Below are positions 56,742 to 64,000 of a DNA stretch of 64,000 nt, piece by piece. The notes beneath the pieces are model-generated. The model did not search any database. It had not been told where the DNA came from and saw nothing but the letters and a program-made list of their open reading frames with translations. The DNA lies in NCBI GenBank assembly GCA_016234935.1, contig JACRNL010000015.1, positions 1 through 64,000 on the forward strand, given 5' to 3'. Numbering within the stretch: the stretch's first letter is position 1; each line of letters starts with the position of its first letter. A program made the translations under genes and the position numbers. The DNA comes from Deltaproteobacteria bacterium (GTDB lineage Bacteria; Desulfobacterota; GWC2-55-46).

Positions 56742-57893
56742 TCCTTTAAATACTATAGCCGGTTCAAGCTTCATTACCTTTCTTATGCTTATCAGCGCGG
56801 AGAAGATGCATATCACGGTCACGCCCGTTCCGCTGAGAACAAGGAGCTGCCATGGGAATTTAAAGGCAAGGACGCTGTCGCGCAGCAGGTATCCGAAAAG
56901 AGACGCCGCGCCTACGCCGAGGCCGTATCCCACGCTGCCGACCATCAGGGCTTGCAGCAGTATCATCTTAAGAAGCTGGCCGTTGGTGGTGCCCATCGCC
57001 TTGAGCACCCCGAACTGTCTGAGATTGTCGAGGGTAAAATTATAGAATGTCTGTCCTGCCGTAGCCGCGCCTATGATGAAGCCCAGCAAGACCGACATGC
57101 CGAAGTTTATGGGTATGCCGGTATATTTCAGGTAGTATCCTATGGTAACGGACTTGAACTCATCGCTTGTATAGGCTGTAAGGCCGGTTATCTTCGTTAT
57201 CCGTTTTGTCAGCTCCTGGCGGTCGGCGCCTTCCTTTGCCTTGACCAATATAAATGAAAGCAGCTTCCTTTCACGGGGGGCAAAACTTGTCGCGCGCGAA
57301 TACGTCGTGTATATCACGGGCTGGGACTGAAATGTCCGCGAGGTCCTGGCTATCCCGACGACTGTCGCGCGTTTGTCGTTAAGCTCAAGGGTGTCGCCTA
57401 CTTTAAGCGGGATGACCTTGCCGCCGGGCAGCCTTTTCGCGAGCTTTGAGGCCGCCCCGTCGAGGTCTACGATTACGCTGTCGCTTCTTCTGAGGTCTTC
57501 GAGCTTGCCCGCTATCATTACGGCCGGGCCGCCTATAAGGGTCGCGTCGTCAAGGCCTATGACGTTGCATGTCTGGAAGTTGCCGTTTTCAAGCCGCGCC
57601 TTTAAAAGGCCCTTGTAAAGCGGCACCGCCCACTCAACGCCCTCCACCCCGCGCACGCGGTAAAGCTCGGTGTCCTGGATGGGTTTGGTGTCGTCAATGA
57701 ACTGAACCTTCGGGTCCATGACCCAGATGTCGGGCTGGCTGAGGTCGGTTATAAAACTGAATGTGCGGGCCATGATGCCCACGAAGATGGCGGGCTGCTG
57801 CGTCATTATGAAAGACGCGAAGGTAAGACCCATGACGATGCCGATATATTTGCTCCTGTCGCCAGTGAGCATTTTAAGCGCCGTGTAATACAT
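56739..57893 (-). CDS. FtsX-like (DevC/MacB-type) ABC transporter permease
   Basis: YYTALKMLTGDRSKYIGIVMGLTFASFI; GFIIGAATAGQTFYNFTLDNLRQFGVLKAMGTTNGQLLKMILLQAL. Confidence 0.9.
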   Translation of the reverse strand: MYYTALKMLTGDRSKYIGIVMGLTFASFIMTQQPAIFVGIMARTFSFITDLSQPDIWVMDPKVQFIDDTKPIQDTELYRVRGVEGVEWAVPLYKGLLKARLENGNFQTCNVIGLDDATLIGGPAVMIAGKLEDLRRSDSVIVDLDGAASKLAKRLPGGKVIPLKVGDTLELNDKRATVVGIARTSRTFQSQPVIYTTYSRATSFAPRERKLLSFILVKAKEGADRQELTKRITKITGLTAYTSDEFKSVTIGYYLKYTGIPINFGMSVLLGFIIGAATAGQTFYNFTLDNLRQFGVLKAMGTTNGQLLKMILLQALMVGSVGYGLGVGAASLFGYLLRDSVLAFKFPWQLLVLSGTGVTVICIFSALISIRKVMKLEPAIVFKG

Positions 57894-57895
57894 GG

Positions 57896-58615
57896 CTATT
57901 TGGCTCCATCGAAGGGCGTCACACCCTCAAAGGGCGTCACGCCCTTTTTATTCAGAGGCATATGTTTGAGCGCGGCAAGGGAGAACCGGATTATATGAGA
58001 GGCCGTCTGCCCGGCGCCGTCCGCGCCGCAGTTTATTTCGGGCTTGAGCCTGGCTATGACCGCGCTTGCGTGGCTGTAAAAAAGGCACTGTCCTATTATG
58101 CTGAAGACAGAGCGGGCTATTTCCTCGTCGCTGAACTTTCCGCCCATTATTTCCCTTACGGCCTCGGTCAAAAAGACGTTGCGCGGCCTTATCGTCCGCT
58201 CCACCATGCGCTTTAACGCCACCGTCGGCTCGACCATCTCCCTTGCCATGAGCTTGCCGTGCCATGACGCCCTGCCCTTATCCAAAAAACCCTGCATAAA
58301 GCTCAGGATAAAACCCTCAAGCCTCTTTTCCGGCGGTTCGTCCTTTGAAGCCGCATACGGGTACTTCCTCGCCGCCTCATTATGCGCGGACTCCAGCACC
58401 TGTAAATACAGCTCCTCCTTGCTCCCAAAGTGGTAATTAATGGCCGCCACGTTGACATCAGCCCTCCGGCAGATCTCCCTGACCGTGGCCGCGTGAAACC
58501 CGAATTCGGCAAAGACCTCTCCTGCCGTAGAAAGAAGGCTTTTGCGCGTATCCTCGCTGAAAGATTTTATGTTGACTGACGTCTGCATGCTCATAATAAA
58601 AAACCTGCGATTCAA
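57896..58615 (-). CDS. TetR/AcrR-family transcriptional regulator
   Basis: TRKSLLSTAGEVFAEFGFHAATVREICRRADVNVAAINYHFGSKEELYLQVLE. Confidence 0.94.
   Translation of the reverse strand: MNRRFFIMSMQTSVNIKSFSEDTRKSLLSTAGEVFAEFGFHAATVREICRRADVNVAAINYHFGSKEELYLQVLESAHNEAARKYPYAASKDEPPEKRLEGFILSFMQGFLDKGRASWHGKLMAREMVEPTVALKRMVERTIRPRNVFLTEAVREIMGGKFSDEEIARSVFSIIGQCLFYSHASAVIARLKPEINCGADGAGQTASHIIRFSLAALKHMPLNKKGVTPFEGVTPFDGAK
57911..57948. repeat. Family-B repeat forming the TetR C-terminal tail
   Basis: gaagggcgtcacaccctcaaagggcgtcacgcccttttt, encoding NKKGVTPFEGVTPFDGAK*. Confidence 0.85.
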
Positions 58616-58749
58616 ACAACAATATCAAACGCCTGTTTGAATGTCAAGCCGAAAAGGCCGCGCCCGGCCGGGGGCAGGGGGAATGAAGAGACGTTGGATT
58701 GAAGATTCCTGAAAGGAAAGATTGGGATGGCCCTGCCCGCGATGCAGGC

Positions 58750-60102
58750 TCAAAAATTCATACTCCTTATAAACTCCCGCTCAAAGTTTGCGCTGCCGGA
58801 GAGCGAAACATACTTCGCTTTTGCGGCTGTCTCCTCGGCCTCTTTCTTTTTTTCTTCAGAGCCGAGGCATAGAGCGGCGCCTTCGAGCGCGGCATCCCCC
58901 ATGAACCGCACCCTGCCGTTCCAATCCTTTTCAAGAAGCCCTATGGTCTCAAGCGCCGTTGGATTTATGTTTGACCCGAAGGCGCCGGCAAGGTAGACGG
59001 CCTCGACCTCTGCCGCGCTTACGTCCGCCTTTTTAAGGAGAATGGCGATACCGGCGCGTATGGCCGCCTTCGCGGTCTGAAGCGACCTGACGTCGCCTTG
59101 TGAAAGCGTTATCTCTCCGGCAGGGCCTTTAGAAAGGACAACGGCGTTGCCCTCCGGCGCCTCTTTAATTTTGCTTGAAAGGTTCGTATGGACTTCGCCG
59201 GCGTTTTTTATCCTGCCGGTCTTTTCTATCAGCCCTGCTTTTATAAGCTCAGAGACGGCCTCGATAAGACCGGAGCCGCAGATGCCCCTTGCCCCCACCG
59301 AGCCTATCACGTCAAGCGCAAGGCTGTCGCCCGTTATCCTCACGCCCTTTATGGCGCCATTTTGCGCGGTCATGCCGCATTTGACGCCGCCGCCTTCAAA
59401 CGCAGGGCCTGCCGCCGCGGACGCGGCGTAAAGCGTCCCGCCGACGCAAAGGATAATCTCACTATTAGTACCGATATCTATTAAAAGCGCGGTTTTAGCG
59501 GTCTTATTCAAGCCCAGCGACAGCGCGGCGGCAACGGCGTCTCCGCCGACGAACGCGCCGATTAGGGGAAAGGCATAAAAAAGCGCGCCGTCTCCGGCGT
59601 CAAAGCCGACATCCCGCGCCGCAAGCCGCCTTGCCTCTTTAAAGGCAGGTTTATAAGGAACCCTTGCAAGCGGCTCAGGCGAGATATTAAGAAGGATATG
59701 CTCCATCACGGAGTTGCCCGCCGCGGATATCTCCCTGACAAGGCTGCTTCTGCCGCCTGTCAGCGCGTGGGTCAGGCCGTTGCAGGCCTCGACAACCGCT
59801 CGCGATATTTCGGGAAGAACTTTAGGGTCTTTGCTTATAGCTGTAATGCGGGAGATTACATCCGCTCCCCATTTGGACTGGGGGTTAGGCGCGGAAAGTG
59901 CGGAAAGCGTCTCACCAGAGGATAAATCCACAAGCCCCGCCGCAATGGTCGTCGTGCCTATGTCAAAGGCAATGCCAACGCGCGCGTTTAAGGATGGCTT
60001 TGTCAATTCGCCGGTTGGCAGGGCGCCTGTTTTATATTTTTTATTCACTCTCTGAGTTGAACCTGACCAGCGCCTGCCAGCCGCGAAGCTGCGCATACTC
60101 AT
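58750..60102 (-). CDS. RACo-like/DUF4445 ASKHA-domain protein without the N-terminal ferredoxin domain
   Basis: VGIAFDIGTTTIAAGLVDLSSGETL; ALLIDIGTNSEIIL; ARGICGSGLIEAVSELIKAGLI; AVYLAGAFGSNINPTALETIGLLE. Confidence 0.85.
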   Translation of the reverse strand: MSMRSFAAGRRWSGSTQRVNKKYKTGALPTGELTKPSLNARVGIAFDIGTTTIAAGLVDLSSGETLSALSAPNPQSKWGADVISRITAISKDPKVLPEISRAVVEACNGLTHALTGGRSSLVREISAAGNSVMEHILLNISPEPLARVPYKPAFKEARRLAARDVGFDAGDGALFYAFPLIGAFVGGDAVAAALSLGLNKTAKTALLIDIGTNSEIILCVGGTLYAASAAAGPAFEGGGVKCGMTAQNGAIKGVRITGDSLALDVIGSVGARGICGSGLIEAVSELIKAGLIEKTGRIKNAGEVHTNLSSKIKEAPEGNAVVLSKGPAGEITLSQGDVRSLQTAKAAIRAGIAILLKKADVSAAEVEAVYLAGAFGSNINPTALETIGLLEKDWNGRVRFMGDAALEGAALCLGSEEKKKEAEETAAKAKYVSLSGSANFEREFIRSMNF

Positions 60103-60287
60103 TCTCTTACATGTTTGCGAATTGAACTCTCAATTGCTTGAAACCAATCTATATAATCACCTACCGAATCTTCAACTAACAATATCTCTTCCCTGGTGAG
60201 GTCACGTTCTAAAAGTTGATTAGCGACTTCTTGCATATCACTAACTTTTATCGAATAGATAATTCTGTCATTATCGTCATTTTTCAT
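60099..60287 (-). CDS. 62-aa hypothetical protein overlapping the DUF4445 start (ATGA)
   Basis: ORF with 4-nt overlap; translation MKNDDNDRIIYSIKVSDMQEVANQLLERDLTREEILLVEDSVGDYIDWFQAIESSIRKHVRE. Confidence 0.5.
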   Translation of the reverse strand: MKNDDNDRIIYSIKVSDMQEVANQLLERDLTREEILLVEDSVGDYIDWFQAIESSIRKHVRE

Positions 60288-60317
60288 TGCTTCTCCTTAT
60301 AAAAAATCAATACATAT

Positions 60318-61039
60318 TTATTGATGAAAAATGTTCTGACGATGCCATTGAATTGCATTGTGATGCGGATAGATTTCACTTTTGCGCGGTAAAAGTATTT
60401 TCGTACTTTTGGTCGAATATGTTCGAATGAATTCATAATCCCCAAGTCTGCCAAAATCTGATGGCAAGGAATGAGCTTTTGATGAAACCTGAATCGTATA
60501 ATCATCTCGCAATGTTAACCAACCAATATCGAAAACCCAATGATGTAGGCGACACAATGCTAACCCATTCCAAATATCATCGCGCCCCAGAGAACTATGG
60601 GGAACAATATGGGCGGCTTCAACCTCCCACGATAAAGAATCAGGCGAATTGATTTTCATTCCGCAAATAGCACATTTACAATCGTATGCTTCAATAACTG
60701 CTTGACGAAATCCTCTCGTTCGTATGGCAGATTCTATAGTTACCTTGACAACTTTCTTTCCCTTATCAAATGGATTGTAATTTTCTGGCCTTGGAGATTC
60801 GCCAAGCTTCTTTACAATCTTCTGAACTTCGTAGGATTTAGTTGGTAAAGAGTTTTTTCTCGCAAAGGTTGATGCTCATTTAAGCCAAAGTCCTTTGCTA
60901 TTTCATCAACGAGTTCTTGTCCAACGCCAAACTCTTTGATAACGCCGCCATGTTTCAGCAATGCTCGAAGCAAAGCTTGCTCAACTTGCTTCCGTGTCGG
61001 CATATCAAACTGCTCAAGCATTTTACTTTCGTAACTCAT
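60318..61039 (-). pseudogene. HNH restriction endonuclease gene split by a frameshift
   Basis: N-part MSYESKMLEQFDMPTRKQVEQALLRALLKHGGVIKEFGVGQELVDEIAKDFGLNEHQ.. and another-frame C-part ..CKCAICGM..WEVEAAHIVPHSSLGRDDIWNGLALCRLHHWVFD; junction near 60850-60880. Confidence 0.8.
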
Positions 61040-61047
61040 TGCTATCC

Positions 61048-61263
61048 TTAATTCAACTGAAGTTCCTTTGAGATCGGCTCAAACCAGCCGACGTATTCGT
61101 CGGGATGGAGGCCGCCGTAGGTGTTTTTACGGCTGTCGGCATAAGGCGGAGAGGTAAAAATCAAATCAACGGAATTGCCTTTGACTCCTTTCAACTCCTC
61201 TTTGCAATCGCCAAGCATCAGGCTGGTTGAAATCTTCATATAAAACTCCTTAGGGGTCGGCAC
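61048..61263 (-). pseudogene. Truncated site-specific DNA methyltransferase (N-terminal catalytic motif only)
   Basis: STSLMLGDCKEELKGVKGNSVDLIFTSPPYADSRKNTYGGLHPDEYVGWFEPISKELQLN*; rest missing. Confidence 0.82.
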
Positions 61264-61268
61264 GAATC

Positions 61269-62846
61269 TCAGAAGCTCTTGGCCGACGGGACGCTTGAGA
61301 GGAGATACTTCAGGTCCTCGTCGTCGAACTGGAAGCCCAGGCCGAAGTAGCCTGACTGGACGCCCTTCTTGTTTATGAAGTCGTCGTAGCCGGCCACAAG
61401 GTAAAAGTATTTATTCAGCGATACGGCCGCCCCGGCCTTCAGGTGCGGGTTGGTCTTGCTGCCGAAGTTAGTCGTCTTCTGGTTGAAGTCAAAGGCCTCA
61501 AGCGAGAGTTTGAGCCTGTCGCTCAGCATATAGTAGTCTATCCCCGCGCCGCCGGTAGACTCGATGATGCCGCCCCTGACGACCACGCTCTTAAACCTCT
61601 TGGCTATCTGCGCGCTGAACTTTATCGTGTTCGTCCTTACGCCGTCCGTAGTCGTGGTCGTGCCGCCCGAGGTCGTGATGGTGTGCTGCTCCGTCTTTAA
61701 TTTACCCCTGGGATCGTCGATTATCTCGAGTAGATAATATTTATCCGCCTTCGGCTGGACCTTGAGGGAAAAATAGCTCTTCGTGTTCTTCTCGTCCGCC
61801 AGGAACTCCGACCTGAAGCCGACGATCGTGCGTATGTTCTCGGCCCTGTCCAGGTAGCTGTTGACGCCCTTTATGGTCTTCGTGAGGTTGTCGTGGATGG
61901 CGGGGTCGTTAATGAGTTTGCCGAGCGTGCCCTCGCCCCTGTTTATCTTGCCGGTAATGGACCCAAGAGAGTCCATGGTCTCCCTGACCTGCGGGCCGAC
62001 GTCTTTGGTCAGCTTGTTTATGTTGTCCATGGCCTCTTGCAGCTTGACCGCCGCCACCTTCAGGTTCGCCACGCCGTCTTTCAGGTCTCCCCTGTTCTCG
62101 TCAATGAGCCTGTTCAGGTTTGCGGAGGTGTTCGTAAAAGCCTCGTTCATGCTCCTTACGGCGTCCTGCAGCTCCTTTGATATCCGCGGGCCGTCGGTTT
62201 TCACCATGCCCGTAAACTCATCGAGGTTTGACATGATCCTGCCGAACCTCTCGTCGTTGGCGGCAACGAGGCGGTCTACCCTGAATGAGATGTTCTCTAT
62301 GTTCTTGATGATGTTTTTAAGGGTCGTCTCCCCCTCCGGGCCGCCCAGGACGTGGCTCATCGTCTCCGTGACCTTCTTTATGTCAATGGCCACGTCGCTC
62401 AGGATGGTCATGAGCTTGTCCATGTCGGCGTATGAAATCGTGCGCGTGATCTCGTCGCCGTCTTTAAGCGGCGGCGCGTTCGGCGAGCCGGGAATAAGCT
62501 CAAGATACTTTTCGCCCAGCAACCCCTTTGTCGTGAGGACGGCCGAAAAATCCCTGCCCAGCTTCACATCGGGCCTTATATGGAGCGTCAGATACGCCCT
62601 GCTGCCCCTTAGCTCTATGACCTTGACCTTGCCTATCTCTACGCCGGCCACACGCACGGAGGCGTCTTTATCGAGGCCGGAGGCTGAGGCGAAGCTGACG
62701 TAAAGGGTATAGCCCTCCTCGCGCCCGAAACTTATGCCCCCGATACGGAGCGACATGTAGACGAGTATCAGGATGCCCGCAAGGACAAAGAGTCCCACCT
62801 TTGCCTCTGCGCTGAGATTTAAAAGCCCTGGTTTTTTAGGTTCCAT
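61269..62846 (-). CDS. MlaD/MCE-domain substrate-binding protein
   Basis: KVGLFVLAGILILVYMSLRIGGISFG; SGLDKDASVRVAGVEIGKVKVIEL; TTKGLLGEKYLELIPG. Confidence 0.92.
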   Translation of the reverse strand: MEPKKPGLLNLSAEAKVGLFVLAGILILVYMSLRIGGISFGREEGYTLYVSFASASGLDKDASVRVAGVEIGKVKVIELRGSRAYLTLHIRPDVKLGRDFSAVLTTKGLLGEKYLELIPGSPNAPPLKDGDEITRTISYADMDKLMTILSDVAIDIKKVTETMSHVLGGPEGETTLKNIIKNIENISFRVDRLVAANDERFGRIMSNLDEFTGMVKTDGPRISKELQDAVRSMNEAFTNTSANLNRLIDENRGDLKDGVANLKVAAVKLQEAMDNINKLTKDVGPQVRETMDSLGSITGKINRGEGTLGKLINDPAIHDNLTKTIKGVNSYLDRAENIRTIVGFRSEFLADEKNTKSYFSLKVQPKADKYYLLEIIDDPRGKLKTEQHTITTSGGTTTTTDGVRTNTIKFSAQIAKRFKSVVVRGGIIESTGGAGIDYYMLSDRLKLSLEAFDFNQKTTNFGSKTNPHLKAGAAVSLNKYFYLVAGYDDFINKKGVQSGYFGLGFQFDDEDLKYLLSSVPSAKSF

Positions 62847-62908
62847 AATATTGTTGCCGGCTTCCGGCTATCGGTAAAGGCGCCGCATGGCCGTTGTTTT
62901 CTGTTTTT

Positions 62909-63655
62909 TCAATAGACCTTTATCGGCCCCTCGGCCCGGCCCTCAAGGAACTGCCTCAGGATGGGATTTGAGTTTTGCTTCATCTCGCCGACCGTGCCCT
63001 CGGCGATGATCCTTCCCTCGTGCAGCATGGCTATCTTGTCCGCGATCTTATAGGTGAACGGTATGTCGTGCGTAATCAGGATGTACGTCGTATTAAGCGC
63101 GCGCTGGGTGTCGAGAACGAGGTCCGCCACCGAGTCGCTCATTATCGGGTCAAGCCCCGTCGTCGGCTCGTCAAAAAGGACTATCTCCGGGTCCATGACA
63201 ATGGCCCTGGCAAGGCCGACCCTCTTTTTCATGCCGCCGCTGAGTTCCGAAGGCATCATGTCCTCAACGCCCACAAGGCCAACGCGCCTGAGCTTTTCTA
63301 CTACGGTCTTCATGATGTCCGCGTCATGCAGGTCCGTATGTTCCATTAAGGGGAAGCCGACGTTTTCGCCGACGGTCATGGAATCAAAGAGCGCCGCGCC
63401 CTGAAATAGCATGCCGAAACGCTTTCTGACCTCGTTCAATTCGCTCTCCTTAAGAGCGGTGATCTCAATATCGTCAAGGAGTATCCTGCCGGAGTCCGGC
63501 CTCAAAAGCCCTATTATGTGCTTTATGAGGACGCTTTTTCCCTCTCCGCTTCTGCCGATTATGACGGTTATCTTTCCTTTTTCAACTTCGAGGTTCGTGC
63601 CGTCAAGCACCTTCTTGCTGTTAAAGGATTTTTTCAAATCTATAATTTTTATCAT
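62909..63655 (-). CDS. MlaF-like ABC transporter ATPase
   Basis: VIIGRSGEGKSVLIKHIIGLLRPDSG; PSELSGGMKKRVGLARAIVMDPEIVLFDEPTTGLDPIMSDSVADLV. Confidence 0.94.
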   Translation of the reverse strand: MIKIIDLKKSFNSKKVLDGTNLEVEKGKITVIIGRSGEGKSVLIKHIIGLLRPDSGRILLDDIEITALKESELNEVRKRFGMLFQGAALFDSMTVGENVGFPLMEHTDLHDADIMKTVVEKLRRVGLVGVEDMMPSELSGGMKKRVGLARAIVMDPEIVLFDEPTTGLDPIMSDSVADLVLDTQRALNTTYILITHDIPFTYKIADKIAMLHEGRIIAEGTVGEMKQNSNPILRQFLEGRAEGPIKVY

Positions 63656-63731
63656 AATATCATACCAACTATCAACTTACCTTTCTTGAAAGAAAGGTAA
63701 GCCCAAAGAACTTTAATATTCCCTTCAACCA

Positions 63732-63886
63732 ACAGGTTGCTAAAAAACTTTACTTTTATGCAGGCTGCTCAAAAACGTCCAGATGCAAGGCGACAAGGAG
63801 CGAAGAATGAGACGTGCTTTTGGGCACGTCGCAATGATGAGCGACGAAGGCAACGCCGCAGATGGGCGTTTTTCAGCAGCCTGCTA
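63732..63886. mobile_element. MITE-like family-D element, copy 3
   Basis: caggttgctaaaaaac..caggctgctcaaaaacgtccagatgcaaggcgacaaggagcgaagaatgagacgt..gcgacgaaggcaacgccgcagatgggcgtttttcagcagcctgcta. Confidence 0.75.
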
Positions 63887-64000
63887 AGCCATCATGGAGG
63901 ACATGATATAGTCCGATGTCAGGATCATGACGCTGGCAAGGACGACCGAGCTCGTGGCGGATTTGCCCACCCCTTCGGCGCCCCCTGTGGTGTTAAATCC
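63884..64000 (-). CDS. MlaE-family permease, C-terminal part (truncated by window edge)
   Basis: Translated by hand: ..GFNTTGGAEGVGKSATSSVVLASVMILTSDYIMSSMMA*. Confidence 0.85.
   Translation of the reverse strand, partial: GFNTTGGAEGVGKSATSSVVLASVMILTSDYIMSSMMA

Overview
The window is about 64 kb of dense bacterial chromosome. The gene-order blocks (ssrA/smpB; nadD-rsfS-rlmH-gpmI; mlaEFD) look deltaproteobacterial or Nitrospirota-like, but I did not establish taxonomy. It contains: (i) a tmRNA gene with a truncated integrase remnant at its 3' end; (ii) a ~20 kb surface-glycan cluster (manC, epimerase, several glycosyltransferases, aminotransferase, methyltransferase, two sulfotransferase-like modules, APS kinase, Wzm/Wzt-type ABC exporter, rmlA/rmlB-like genes), flanked by two paralogous chemotaxis-receptor genes; (iii) housekeeping and membrane genes (rsmB, gpmI, rlmH, rsfS, nadD, ResB-like, CaCA exchanger, UbiA prenyltransferase, TrmJ-like, beta-helix/TPR lipoprotein, cspA, membrane spermidine-synthase-like, PilZ, sigma54 activator, efflux system, MlaFD); (iv) a decayed restriction-modification remnant. 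The strongest unexplained signal is a set of small palindromic repeats. One family (CCCxTTGAAGGGx / GGGxxTCAxxCCC) lies in frame inside at least eight protein genes, encoding G-[VLA]-[TEN]-P-[FLS]-[KQE]-G-like peptides. Its stems co-vary between copies, which resembles the Rickettsia palindromic element phenomenon. A second, ~155-205 bp MITE-like family abuts stop codons and contains a nested third repeat module. All protein calls are from reading the translations; no database search was run.
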